A DNA stretch of 64,000 nucleotides from Psychrobacter sp. P2G3 (GCF_001593285.1 NZ_CP012529.1:930001-994000); one strand, 5' to 3'. Positions 35,291 through 44,581 are shown, counted from the stretch's first letter. Made by a program: numbers and translations. Notes: a model not told the origin generated them from the sequence alone.

Positions 35291-37018
35291 ATGAATTTGG
35301 TTCACGCAAGCAATGAGAGCATTGACGTAGCGACACTGTCTTTACGCAGCCCCGATGTGGTTATGAATGCTGAAAGATTGGGCGCCATGCACCAGACGCG
35401 TATCAGCTTTGTGCGCACATTATTGCGTAAAATTGATAGAGAAAAATGGACGCTAAGCAGGCATCTTTGGGATTTAGATGACAATGGTTATGGACAAGTC
35501 ATTTATCGCCTGCAAACCCCAGAGTACAAGTATCATCTGGTGGTATTCTGTAACGAGCTGGCGGATGACGAGCGTAATGATCGGGTAATAGCACAAAAGT
35601 GGGACGTCACCTTTGGTCTGGTTTTTGGGGAGATTGGTCAGGAGCTGCTCGATAATCTCAAAGCCAATGTGCCATTACAAGAGGCAGGTCGCAACTCCAA
35701 TATGGTGATGGTGCTGGCACGTGCTAATAAAAGCGTGCGGGTCTTTGATCATATCGTCAGTGCGCTAGCTGATGGCAAGCAGCCAGACCTTGATGTACTA
35801 GCACAAGTAGGTTATATCCTGCGTACCACGGCAGTCTATGGCAATGGCAAATTTGGTATTTATGACTTTAAGCCATTAGATCATAGTGAAGACTTTAATC
35901 AGTCGTTTCGTGCGCAGATGTGTGCGGTTTATTTACTGCGCGAATTTAGCCTTGATTGGGTTGATTTTTTAGCCAAGAAAAAGGGCGGTAGTAAAACGGT
36001 CGCCCTCCATCCAGAGATTAAGCGTTATCTCGGAATCGGTAATGCGACTGGTCTTGGTATGGCGCCATATTTGATTAACCACCCTTGCGTCGTTGATCAG
36101 TGGCTCACCACTCGCGAAGAAGCCGTGCAAGCGACCTTGGTCTGTGCTATTGAAGCAGAAAAGACTGAGTACTTTGAAAGCTTACTTAAGCGTGCCATTC
36201 AGCACTTTACCGAAATCGTTACCATCAATGAGCAGCAAGCTACATTAAATGCGACCGTGGTTGCAGAGTTGACCTCATTACAAAGCGCCTTGATGACGAC
36301 GATTGAAGATTACACGATATGGGCAGAGTTCCTGCAAGCTCATAATCACTTAAGTTTTGAGAGCCAAGAAGTCATCATTTCCTGCTTGATGGAGCTATAT
36401 CCTGAGCGTGTGGATTCGTTTCAAGAAAAGGTCAACGCCGATGAAAACTTAATACTACCTAAAGGCAAAGTGATTCAAGATTTGCTTAACGTATTAGAAT
36501 CACGTTATCAATGGGCGATTACTATTGATTTTAATGAGCCTGAAAATAGCTATTGGTTTTGGTATCGATCGGTGGATAAAGAAGAGCCACGCATGGGCGT
36601 ACGCGGACAAGAGCCCGGTGATGATCGAGAGCTGTCATTAGACATCGCACGGCAAGCAAAAAATCTGTATTTAGCATTACAGCAAGCCGATCCACAGCAG
36701 CTCATATCTGAGTTTATGTTAAGCAAACCTAAGTACCGCTCTATCGCTCGCCGCGTATGGACCATGGGCCATAAAAAAATGGGCGATATCCAGATGAATG
36801 TCTTACATAAGAATGCACCGCCGATGCATCTGCTACGCTGTAAGCTATCGATGTTTGGCGCGACCAAGTTCGATCCTAGATCTGATCGCTGGGTGCGAAT
36901 TACTTTGTTCCAAGGTGCGCCTTTATTTAGCGAGGTGCATAGTGATGAATGGCTGTTTCCTTTATTGCCTAATTTGTCAAAAGAAGAGCCGTCAATAAAA
37001 GAGTCATCCACACAGTAG
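35291..37018 (+). CDS. Unrecognised 575-residue soluble protein in the BCCT operon
   Basis: I do not recognise this protein. It has no signal peptide or membrane segment and mixes alpha and beta. Notable stretches are YLGIGNATGLGMAPYLINHP (about 251-270), which looks like a ligand loop, YRSIARRVWTMGHKKMGD (about 486) and GIYDFKPLDHSEDF (about 202). Cys are few. It has strong codon continuity with its neighbours and a clear GTAGTGGAATT leader. It ends 12 bp before the next gene, so the two are translationally close and may form a complex. An enzyme acting on the imported compound is the obvious guess, without direct evidence. Confidence 0.85.
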   Translation: MNLVHASNESIDVATLSLRSPDVVMNAERLGAMHQTRISFVRTLLRKIDREKWTLSRHLWDLDDNGYGQVIYRLQTPEYKYHLVVFCNELADDERNDRVIAQKWDVTFGLVFGEIGQELLDNLKANVPLQEAGRNSNMVMVLARANKSVRVFDHIVSALADGKQPDLDVLAQVGYILRTTAVYGNGKFGIYDFKPLDHSEDFNQSFRAQMCAVYLLREFSLDWVDFLAKKKGGSKTVALHPEIKRYLGIGNATGLGMAPYLINHPCVVDQWLTTREEAVQATLVCAIEAEKTEYFESLLKRAIQHFTEIVTINEQQATLNATVVAELTSLQSALMTTIEDYTIWAEFLQAHNHLSFESQEVIISCLMELYPERVDSFQEKVNADENLILPKGKVIQDLLNVLESRYQWAITIDFNEPENSYWFWYRSVDKEEPRMGVRGQEPGDDRELSLDIARQAKNLYLALQQADPQQLISEFMLSKPKYRSIARRVWTMGHKKMGDIQMNVLHKNAPPMHLLRCKLSMFGATKFDPRSDRWVRITLFQGAPLFSEVHSDEWLFPLLPNLSKEEPSIKESSTQ

Positions 37019-37030
37019 GGAGGTTTAGAC

Positions 37031-37756
37031 ATGATTGTATCGCATAATGAAATCGTAGCAATGGTGTATAAAGCCTTTACTGGTATGCACCGTGAAGTAG
37101 GCGAAGCTGATGTTATTGCCTCAATGGTGGCTGAGCTAGAGATGGCTGGACTCGACGGTGTGCGCCACTTTAATAATGCCAGCCCATATATCTTAACTGA
37201 GCAAGATACGCCCATTGATATCGTTCATCAAGAAACGGGCGCGATTCGCTTTGATTTGCATGGCAGCAGTTTGATTTGTCACTTGCCTGCCATCATGGAC
37301 TACGCACTAGAAAAAATGGGCGATCTTGATCATTTTCAGATTTATTTAATGAACTGCCATAATCGCTGGTTGGCTTATAGTGAGCTGGTTAAATTAGCTG
37401 ATAATGGCATTGCCTGTCTAGCGAAGTGGGATAATGGCACAGTACCCAAGCATACTTTGTTAACCTTAAACCAAGGCTTTGTCTATCCTGATTTATACTT
37501 TTTTAATGAACCGCAAGACAATTATAATACTAATGATATGATCATTGAGCTGGCTACTGCTAACTTCGATATTGAGCAAGAAATCGAGCATTTCGATCAT
37601 AAAATATCGACGGATGAGCTATTTGCAACGCATCAGCGCTCATGGAAGGAAGGTATCCATGTCGATGATGAACAGTGGGCAATACTCAAAAAAACAGCGG
37701 CCGCTATACTGGTAGAAAATAGCGAGGCGTCAAGCAAAGGCGCGGGCGGGGTGTAG
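37031..37756 (+). CDS. Unrecognised 241-residue protein, possibly DUF3726-like
   Basis: Last gene of the LysR-controlled operon, with GGGAGG 7 bases before the ATG. The N-terminus MIVSHNEIVAMVYKAFTG and VGEADVIASMVAELEMAGLDG recall the DUF3726 family (SxNEI...EA...W...G), but that is a weak by-eye match. LMNCHNRWLAYSELVKLADNGI is a helical mid-section; the C-terminal 80 residues are acidic. No membrane segment or signal. Its placement 12 bp after the 575-residue protein suggests that they act together. Confidence 0.8.
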   Translation: MIVSHNEIVAMVYKAFTGMHREVGEADVIASMVAELEMAGLDGVRHFNNASPYILTEQDTPIDIVHQETGAIRFDLHGSSLICHLPAIMDYALEKMGDLDHFQIYLMNCHNRWLAYSELVKLADNGIACLAKWDNGTVPKHTLLTLNQGFVYPDLYFFNEPQDNYNTNDMIIELATANFDIEQEIEHFDHKISTDELFATHQRSWKEGIHVDDEQWAILKKTAAAILVENSEASSKGAGGV

Positions 37757-37853
37757 ATTTTATAGCCTTTAACACTTTTAAAACTTAGGTTCTAAAGTTT
37801 GAACCTCTTGTACACACACTATCTAAAAACTAAGATTGCGTTAATCAGTTTTA

Positions 37854-37884
37854 CCCTAAGTATTTATTTACTTAGGGTTTTTTT
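37854..37884 (+). terminator. Terminator of the LysR-controlled operon
   Basis: Perfect 9-bp stem CCCTAAGTA/TACTTAGGG, loop TTTATT, seven T. It has the same design as at 2794 with compensating changes in the stem. Confidence 0.9.
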
Positions 37885-38196
37885 ATGTTTAATGCTTTTA
37901 TGAATGTTAGGTAGGTTTGTTAGTATAAATACTTTTTTGGGACACAGTACAGAGGCTATTAATTGTACTAAAACTGTAATATGCCAATTTTTGCCTTGTA
38001 CACATAAAGTTTTATTCATATAATAATATTAAGAATAGCTAATTCCAGGATTAGTATTATTAAGTTTTTATTAATAATATAATTCAACTTCGTTATACCA
38101 TTTCAGCATTTATTAATGAGTTAGTAGGTTTCGGCTGTAAGATTTTCCTAGCCCTAAATTTTTATAATTATTCACTTTATTATTAGGATATTAAAT
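37885..38196. other. Leader of the isochorismatase-like gene; no gene seen
   Basis: About 310 bp of AT-rich DNA that should hold the promoter for the next operon. No palindrome of note. Confidence 0.4.
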
Positions 38197-38892
38197 ATGT
38201 CTAACAAACTTTTAGAATTATTGAACCCTCAGAATAGTCAGCTTATTTTTATTGATCAACAGCCGCAAATGGCGTTTGGCGTACAGTCGATTGACCGCCA
38301 AAGTTTAAAGAACAATGTGGTTGGTTTGGCAAAAGCGGCTAAAGCTTTTAATATTCCAACGACGATCACTGCCGTTGAAACGGCTAGCTTCTCTGGTAAT
38401 ACGCTACCTGAACTTTTGAGTGTATTTCCACAAAACGAAACGCTTGAGCGTTCTTCGATGAATTCTTGGGACGATCAAAACGTACGTGATGCCTTGGCCA
38501 AACATGCACAAGATGGCCGTAAAAAGATTGTGGTATCTGGTTTATGGACAGAAGTATGTAACTTATCTTTTGCGTTATCATGCATGCAAGACACAGACTA
38601 CGAAATTTATATGGTTGCTGACGCTTCTGGTGGAACTTCTGTTGAAGCGCATCAGTACGCAATGGATCGTATGGTGCAAGCGGGCGTTATCCCTGTTACT
38701 TGGCAACAAGTCATGCTTGAATGGCAACGTGACTGGGCTAATAAAGCCACTTATGATGCGGTTATGGATATTGTAAGAGAGCACTCTGGTGCTTATGGTA
38801 TGGGTGTTGATTATGCTTATACAATGGTGCATAAAGCGCCTGCCCGTGCTCAATCTATTGGCAGCATCGGCCCTAACCCTGCCAAAATATAA
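38197..38892 (+). CDS. Isochorismatase-family hydrolase (YcaC-like)
   Basis: A 231-residue cysteine hydrolase. D20 (IFIDQQPQM) and nucleophile C121 in GLWTEVCNLSF form the family's active site; RSSMNSWDD (about 86-93) covers the position of the usual Lys. YcaC-like proteins have no firmly known substrate. In several proteobacteria such a gene is followed by a XapX gene and an amidohydrolase, exactly the order here. AGGATATTAAAT precedes the start. No signal peptide. Confidence 0.85.
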   Translation: MSNKLLELLNPQNSQLIFIDQQPQMAFGVQSIDRQSLKNNVVGLAKAAKAFNIPTTITAVETASFSGNTLPELLSVFPQNETLERSSMNSWDDQNVRDALAKHAQDGRKKIVVSGLWTEVCNLSFALSCMQDTDYEIYMVADASGGTSVEAHQYAMDRMVQAGVIPVTWQQVMLEWQRDWANKATYDAVMDIVREHSGAYGMGVDYAYTMVHKAPARAQSIGSIGPNPAKI

Positions 38893-38906
38893 GATTAATT
38901 AATCAC

Positions 38907-38963
38907 AAAAGGTTGGTTGTGTCTTTAGCTATTCTGGACAGCTAAAGGTTCAGCCAACCCTTT
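38907..38963 (+). terminator. Nested hairpin after the hydrolase gene
   Basis: Outer arms AAAGGTTGG/CCAACCCTTT and inner arms CTTTAGCT/AGCTAAAG form a long interrupted stem. The U-run is poor, so it may be an attenuator. Confidence 0.5.
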
Positions 38964-38982
38964 ATAATAAAATGATAGGAAT

Positions 38983-39256
38983 ATGAAAATTTATATCATC
39001 TCATTGACTGTCGGTATTCTCGCTGGTTTGTTATATGGTGTACTAAAAGTGCGCTCACCTGCGCTCACCTGCGCCGCCAGTTGCTGCCTTAGTTGGATTG
39101 TTTGGTATGCTGATGGGCGAGCAGATAGTGCCTTTTGCTAAGCAGTTTATTAACAAATCCTCCTTTGCCTTTCACCAAACCGTGACACTAGATAGTAAAA
39201 ATAGTAGCGCGCCCGACAGCACTGTTTCTTTAAAAGCTCCTATACAGAATGATTAA
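38983..39256 (+). pseudogene. XapX-domain membrane protein, frameshifted by a 10-bp duplication
   Basis: The frame begins MKIYIISLTVGILAGLLYGV with a normal XapX transmembrane helix, then meets GCGCTCACCT twice in direct tandem (39051-39060 and 39061-39070). Removing one copy restores VRSPAPPVAALVGLFGMLMG, the second XapX helix, and an 87-residue protein ending at 39256. The extra 10 bp shifts the frame. The lesion is a simple slippage product and easily reversible. AGGAATATG-type leader precedes the start. Function of XapX proteins is unclear; the name comes from the small membrane domain. Confidence 0.88.
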
Positions 39257-39427
39257 AATTAATAACAGTACAATGTTTTGAGATGTAGTAATTATAGAAA
39301 CGTAGTGTTTATAGAAGCAATGTAGTGTTTATAAATGCAGTGTCATTTGATTGGTTTTATTGCTAATAAAATTCATATAGTTAAGTTGTTTGACACTAAG
39401 GTCTCTTACTATAACAAGGATAATATT

Positions 39428-41314
39428 ATGACAAGCCCTGACATTATTTATTACAACGGTAAAATGACCACCCTTGATCCTGCTAAGCCTAATGCTAGTG
39501 CTGTCGCTATCAAGGACGACCGTTTCATCGCTGTCGGCAGTGATCAAGAAATACAAGTGCTCAAAGGTGATAATACCAAGTCGATTAATCTTAATGGACG
39601 TAGCGTGATACCAGGTCTATTCGATAACCATACACATGTCATTCGTGGTGGTCTGAATTACAATATGGAACTGCGCTGGGATGGCGTACGCTCATTAGCC
39701 GATGCTATGTCTATGCTAAAAACGCAAGTAGACAAGACACCGTCACCGCAGTGGGTTCGTGTCGTTGGCGGTTTTACTGAGAATCAATTTGTAGAAAAGC
39801 GGCTACCGACATTAGATGAGATTAACGCTATCTCGCCAGACACGCCAGTGTTTATCCTGCATTTATATGACCGCGCTTTGCTTAATGCGGCAGCGCTTCG
39901 CACCGTGGGCTATACCAAAGATACGCCAGAACCACCCGGTGGTGAGATTCAACGTGATGCCAATGGCAATCCAACAGGTTTGCTTATCGCCCAGCCTAAT
40001 GCGACTATTCTTTATGCCACATTAGCCAAAGGACCAAAGCTGCCGTTTGATTATCAAGTCAATTCAACCCGTCATTTCATGCGTGAGCTTAACCGTTTAG
40101 GCGTGACTGGCATCATTGACGCTGGTGGTGGTTCGCAAAACTTCCCTGATGATTATGAAGTCGTGCAAAAGCTCAATGATGATAATCAGCTTACCGTACG
40201 TATGGCTTATAACTTGTTTACCCAAAAGCCGAAAGAAGAGAAAGAAGACTTCTTAAGATGGACGCAGACCACCAATTATAAGCAAGGCGATGATTACTTC
40301 CGCCATAATGGTGCAGGCGAGATGCTGGTATTCTCAGCCGCTGACTTTGAGAATTTTCGTCAGCCGCGCCCAGAGATGCCGCCTGAGATGGAAGGCGAGC
40401 TTGAGGATGTTATTCGTATCTTGGTACAGAACAAGTGGCCATGGCGCATGCATGCCACTTATGATGAGACTATTGAGCGCTCACTAAATGTGTTTGAAAA
40501 AGTCCATAGAGACATGCCTATCGACGGTCTCAACTGGTTCTTTGACCATGCGGAAACTATCTCACAACGCAATATTGATCGTATCGCGGAGCTTGGTGGT
40601 GGTATTGCGGTACAGCATCGTATGGCGTATCAAGGTGAGTACTTTGCTGAGCGTTATGGTACGGCTGCTGCGGCAAATACGCCACCCGTTAAGCAAATGT
40701 TAGATAGTGGTGTCAACGTATCTGCCGGTACCGATGCGACGCGCGTCGCGTCTTACAATCCATGGGTATCTCTGGCTTGGCTTATCACTGGCAAAACTGT
40801 TGGCGGTATGAAACTATATGATCAAGACAATTTGGTCGATCGCGAAACAGCACTACGGATGTGGACTGAAAAAGTCGCTTGGTTCTCTAATCAAGTAGGC
40901 GAACGTGGCCGCATTGAAGTGGGACATTTGGCTGACTTTATTGTGCCAAGTAAAGACTTCTTTAGCGTGGCAGAAAATGAGATTCCATATTTGACGTCGA
41001 ATATGACGGTGGTTGGCGGAAAAGTCGTCTATGCTGATGGCGAGTTTTCAGATTACGATACGCCACTACCGCCTGCTATGCCAGATTGGTCACCAGTCAA
41101 TCAATATGGGGGCTACGGTGCATGGGGCGAACCTGAGGGTGCGGGTAAAAATTCACTAGAGCCATTAATGAATCAAGCAGCGATGGCTTGTGGTTGTGCC
41201 AGCGCTTGTACGCTGCACGGTCATAACCATGCTAAAGCTTGGACTTCGAAAGCACCAGTGTCTAATTTTAAAGACTTCTTTGGTGCCTTTGGTTGCTCTT
41301 GTTGGGCAGTGTAA
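39428..41314 (+). CDS. Amidohydrolase family protein (YtcJ-like) with Cys-rich tail
   Basis: A 628-residue metal-dependent amidohydrolase. The composite barrel shows an N-terminal HTHV metal motif (LFDNHTHVI, about 70), MHATYDE-type central His, FDHAETI, and SAGTDATR with the late Asp. The C-terminal 45 residues contain ACGCASACTLHGHNHA and end FGCSCWAV; this Cys/His tail is a feature of the subgroup found with YcaC and XapX genes, as I recall it. I chose the ATG at 39428, with AAGGATAATATT upstream, over an earlier ATG at 39335 whose extension is not protein-like. The substrate is unknown. Confidence 0.87.
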   Translation: MTSPDIIYYNGKMTTLDPAKPNASAVAIKDDRFIAVGSDQEIQVLKGDNTKSINLNGRSVIPGLFDNHTHVIRGGLNYNMELRWDGVRSLADAMSMLKTQVDKTPSPQWVRVVGGFTENQFVEKRLPTLDEINAISPDTPVFILHLYDRALLNAAALRTVGYTKDTPEPPGGEIQRDANGNPTGLLIAQPNATILYATLAKGPKLPFDYQVNSTRHFMRELNRLGVTGIIDAGGGSQNFPDDYEVVQKLNDDNQLTVRMAYNLFTQKPKEEKEDFLRWTQTTNYKQGDDYFRHNGAGEMLVFSAADFENFRQPRPEMPPEMEGELEDVIRILVQNKWPWRMHATYDETIERSLNVFEKVHRDMPIDGLNWFFDHAETISQRNIDRIAELGGGIAVQHRMAYQGEYFAERYGTAAAANTPPVKQMLDSGVNVSAGTDATRVASYNPWVSLAWLITGKTVGGMKLYDQDNLVDRETALRMWTEKVAWFSNQVGERGRIEVGHLADFIVPSKDFFSVAENEIPYLTSNMTVVGGKVVYADGEFSDYDTPLPPAMPDWSPVNQYGGYGAWGEPEGAGKNSLEPLMNQAAMACGCASACTLHGHNHAKAWTSKAPVSNFKDFFGAFGCSCWAV

Positions 41315-41357
41315 GACCACTCTAGCTGATAGCCTGACTTGTTTATTGACATTAGAA

Positions 41358-41387
41358 ACCCGCTAAATTATTTTTAGCGGGTTTTTT
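41358..41387 (+). terminator. Terminator after the amidohydrolase
   Basis: Perfect 10-bp stem ACCCGCTAAA/TTTAGCGGGT with 5-nt loop and T6. Confidence 0.92.
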
Positions 41388-41466
41388 GCTGTGTGTTGTG
41401 CATTGTTAAAAGCTCTAAGTCATCACTTATCAACATTTCTGATTTATTATTTGTTGAATTATTTCA

Positions 41467-41490
41467 ATATGTCTGTATTATTGGACATAT
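41467..41490. promoter_or_regulatory. Candidate ArsR operator overlapping the arsR start
   Basis: Inverted repeat ATATGTC-N10-GACATAT; the right arm overlaps the chosen ATG (41489). An ArsR dimer bound here would block initiation of the ars operon. Confidence 0.5.
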
Positions 41491-41851
41491 GGAAATAACA
41501 AATGCTATCGCAAGCTTCGCTGCGCTCTCTCAAGATACTCGTCTCAAAGCCTTTAGGTTACTTGTCAGTCAAGAGCCTGAGGGTTTGCCTGCGGGTGAGA
41601 TAGCCCGTCAGCTGTCTGTGCCGCATAACACTATGTCGGCGCATTTATCGGTGTTGGCACGAGCAGGGTGGGTAGTGTCAAAACGCCAAAGTAGGCAGAT
41701 AATTTATCGCGCGTCGCTGTCGCATATGGAAGCTGTCGTGCAGTTTTTATTGCAAGACTGCTGTGCGGGACATCCAGAGCTGTGTGCCTCGCTGATGGAT
41801 AGCTTAAGCGGCTGTGAGACTGCCAAACCTAATAAACAAGACAGTCTTTAA
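41489..41851 (+). CDS. arsR: Arsenic-responsive repressor ArsR
   Basis: A 120-residue ArsR/SmtB winged-helix repressor. The HTH is around GEIARQLSVPHNTMSAHLSVL. The As(III) site is of the C-terminal type known from Acidithiobacillus ArsR: C91, C92 and C99 in DCCAGHPELC. I took the ATG at 41489 because the family N-terminus MEITNAIASFAALSQDTRLK starts there; the extra 32 residues of an upstream in-frame ATG are not family-like. First gene of arsR-arsC-arsH-arsB. Confidence 0.9.
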   Translation: MEITNAIASFAALSQDTRLKAFRLLVSQEPEGLPAGEIARQLSVPHNTMSAHLSVLARAGWVVSKRQSRQIIYRASLSHMEAVVQFLLQDCCAGHPELCASLMDSLSGCETAKPNKQDSL

Positions 41852-41970
41852 AGCAAGCGCTAAGCCGATAGCTGATTCAATAATTATCTCTCAATAAATA
41901 AATTTTTAATAAACGTCTTCTTAACAAATATATTCTTAATAAATATACCCATAAAATAGGTAAGATTGCT

Positions 41971-42378
41971 ATGAAACCATTAATTTTTCATAATCCTAAC
42001 TGCGGTACTTCTCGTAATACACTAGCCATCATGAAGGCATCAGGCGAGCAGCCAGAAGTAGTGGAATATCTGAAAAACCCGCCAACCCGTGACTACTTGT
42101 TTGAGCTATTGGCAAAAATGAACCTCTCGCCAAGAGAGTTGCTACGCAGTAAAGAAGCCATTAATGATGAGTTGGGCTTAGATAATCCTGAGCTATCTGA
42201 TGATGATATTATCGATGCCATGATTGCCCATCCTATCTTAATCAACCGTCCTATTGTGGTCACAAATAAAGGCGCAGCCTTGTGCCGACCTTCAGAGCGA
42301 GTGTTTGAATTGTTAGAAAATCCAGTGAGCAGCTTTACTAAAGAAGATGGAGAGGTTCTATATCATGGTCAAGGTTAA
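41971..42378 (+). CDS. arsC: Arsenate reductase ArsC (glutaredoxin-linked)
   Basis: A 135-residue reductase converting arsenate to arsenite with GSH/glutaredoxin. The catalytic cysteine is C11 in HNPNCGTSRNT, and the three Arg of the class appear as RxxR-like positions around NRPIVV and CRPSERV. Length matches E. coli ArsC. Its 3' end overlaps the start of arsH by 14 bp, indicating translational coupling. Product is exported by ArsB encoded downstream. Confidence 0.94.
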   Translation: MKPLIFHNPNCGTSRNTLAIMKASGEQPEVVEYLKNPPTRDYLFELLAKMNLSPRELLRSKEAINDELGLDNPELSDDDIIDAMIAHPILINRPIVVTNKGAALCRPSERVFELLENPVSSFTKEDGEVLYHGQG

Positions 42379-43123
42379 TACATGTCAACCTGATGTAGAT
42401 GACTTAGCCAATCTAGATGACTTGCCTAATATTGATGCCAGTAAATTACAACCGATTGATATTGAGTCATTGATTGCGCCAAATGACCCACGTCATCCGC
42501 CTAAGATACTAGTGCTATATGGGTCGTTACGTGAGCGCTCATTTTCACGGCTGGCAAGTGAGGAGGCAAGTCGGCTATTGCGTTGGTATGGCTGCGAGGT
42601 GCGGATTTTTAATCCATAGGGGTTGCCACTGCCTGATGATGCTGATGTCGATCACCCTAAAGTGCAAGAGTTACGCGAGCTGGCGCAGTGGTCAGAGGGC
42701 ATGCTGTGGGTGAGTCCAGAGCGTCATGGCAGCATCACCAGTATTATGAAAGCACAAATCGATTGGATTCCATTATCACTGGGCGGCGTACGTCCAACCC
42801 AAGGCAAAACCTTAGCGGTGATGCAAGTGAGCGGTGGCAGCCAAAGCTTTAATACCGTCAATCAGCTGCGTATTCTTGGACGTTGGATGCGCATGATTAC
42901 GATCCCCAATCAATCGTCTATTCCTAAGGCCTTTTTAGAGTTTAACGACGATAATCGCATGGACAAGTCGCCCCTATATCTGCGCCTCGTTGATGTCTGT
43001 GAGGAATTAGTAAAGTTCACTTGGCTTACTCGTGGACGCTCAGCCTATCTGACTAATCGCTATTCAGAACGTGTTGAAAACGCTGAAGCAGTATCGCAAC
43101 GTGTCAATCAAAAATCGCTCTAA
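42365..43123 (+). pseudogene. arsH: ArsH NADPH:FMN oxidoreductase with premature TAG
   Basis: The frame starts at ATG 42365 after GGAGAGG and shows the flavodoxin-like motif GSLRERSFSRLASEE. It stops with TAG at 42617-42619 in FNP-stop-GLPLPDD, where ArsH proteins normally have a Ser, Thr or Arg; TCG to TAG is a single change. The same frame continues to 43123 with [23 protein letters not shown] and [29 protein letters not shown], all typical. A TTG at 42623 could restart, but the fragment would lack the FMN loop. ArsH oxidises organoarsenicals, so loss need not affect inorganic arsenic resistance. Read-through or an assembly error remain possible. Confidence 0.87.
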
Positions 43124-43216
43124 TCTTTTATATATTAAGTCGGCTAAACCAAACCAGCTAAACCAATTCGGTTAAAACAAGCTGGTTAAAAAAGTCAGCT
43201 CAAATAAGGTTGCTCC

Positions 43217-44527
43217 ATGCTCGCATTAATTATCTTTATCGTGACTTTAGTTTTGGTGATATGGCAGCCTAAAGGATTGGGCATTGGTTGGAGCGCGATG
43301 GGCGGTGCATTGGTCGCCTTAGCTTTTGGTGTGGTGCATTTATCTGATGTTGGTATCGTCTGGGACATTGTTTGGGATGCAACCTTTACTTTTGTGGCGC
43401 TTATCATCATCTCAATTATATTAGATAAAGCGGGATTCTTTGGTTGGGCGGCCCTACATGTGGCTAGACTTGGCAATGGGCAAGGACGGTTGTTGTTTCC
43501 TATGATTGTGATATTGGGCGCGTTTATCTCCGCGTTTTTTGCCAATGATGGCGCTGCATTACTTCTGACACCGATTGTCATCGCTATCTTGCTACGGCTT
43601 AATTTCTCACCGCCATCGGCATTGGCTTTTATCATCGCCACGGGCTTTATCGCTGATACTGCCAGTCTGCCGTTAGTGACTTCTAATCTGGTCAATATCG
43701 TCAGCGCCAATTATTTTGATATTGGCTTTGGACGTTATGCGGCAGTCATGGTGCCGGTAAATATCGTTTCTGTCATCGCGACATTAGCAGTGCTATGGGT
43801 GGTCTATGCGCGCCAAATTCCAAAACACTATTCCATCGCCAATCTTAGCGCACCTGTATCCGCTATTGAAGATTCGCTGGTTTTTAAGGCAGCTTTTCCG
43901 CTATTAGCATTATTACTTGTTGCTTATTTTGCGACTGAATCACTAGGTATTCCTATTTCCCTCGTCACTGGCGCTGCTGCGCTGGTGCTGATGGCTATTG
44001 CAGGGCGCTGGTGGCAGGGTGGTCGGGGAGCTGTTGTTTCTGTATCTGATGTTGTACGTAAAGCACCTTGGCAAATTGTATTGTTTTCAATCGGTATGTA
44101 CTTGGTCGTTTATGGGTTGGGTAATGCAGGGTTAACGGCTTATGGTGCCCAAATACTTAACTGGTTAGGACAGCAGGGCAATATCATCGCTACAGTAGGG
44201 ACTGGATTCCTTTCGGCGATAGTGGCTTCTATCATGAACAACATGCCATCCACCTTAGTAGGTGCATTGGCTATTGATAGCGCGCAAGTACCCGCAGCGA
44301 CTCGCGAGCTGATGATTTATGCTAATGTGATCGGCAATGATTTGGGACCGAAGTTTACGCCCATCGGTAGCCTTGCGACATTATTATGGCTACATGTATT
44401 GGCAGAAAAGGATTATAAAATCAGTTGGGGGCAGTATATGAAAATCGGGCTGCTCATCACGCCGCCAGTATTATTAGCCACGCTGTTGGCCTTGGTATTT
44501 TGGTTGCCGATGCTACCGAGTTATTGA
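43217..44527 (+). CDS. arsB: Arsenite efflux permease ArsB
   Basis: A 436-residue inner-membrane As(OH)3/H+ antiporter with about 12 helices. Signature regions include FFANDGAALLLTPIVIAIL (about 102-120), ATGFIADTASLPLVTSNLVNIV and NDLGPKFTPIGSLATLLWL near 376. The length and N-terminus MLALIIFIVTLVLVIWQPKG match ArsB rather than ACR3. It closes the arsRCHB group. Confidence 0.93.
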   Translation: MLALIIFIVTLVLVIWQPKGLGIGWSAMGGALVALAFGVVHLSDVGIVWDIVWDATFTFVALIIISIILDKAGFFGWAALHVARLGNGQGRLLFPMIVILGAFISAFFANDGAALLLTPIVIAILLRLNFSPPSALAFIIATGFIADTASLPLVTSNLVNIVSANYFDIGFGRYAAVMVPVNIVSVIATLAVLWVVYARQIPKHYSIANLSAPVSAIEDSLVFKAAFPLLALLLVAYFATESLGIPISLVTGAAALVLMAIAGRWWQGGRGAVVSVSDVVRKAPWQIVLFSIGMYLVVYGLGNAGLTAYGAQILNWLGQQGNIIATVGTGFLSAIVASIMNNMPSTLVGALAIDSAQVPAATRELMIYANVIGNDLGPKFTPIGSLATLLWLHVLAEKDYKISWGQYMKIGLLITPPVLLATLLALVFWLPMLPSY

Positions 44528-44581
44528 AATCAGTTATAATTATCCGTTGACTCTTATCTATATATCGGGATATCATGATTT

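Noticed and set aside
36550..37215. 221-codon minus-strand ORF across the 575/241-residue genes
   Set aside because: Spans two coding genes and their junction on the other strand, and is Cys/Ser-rich in a way typical of antisense reading.
39335..39427. Upstream start for the amidohydrolase
   Set aside because: Extension is not family-like, and AAGGATAATATT fits the ATG at 39428.
41393..41488. Upstream start for arsR
   Set aside because: It would run through the operator-like palindrome and adds 32 residues not found in ArsR proteins.
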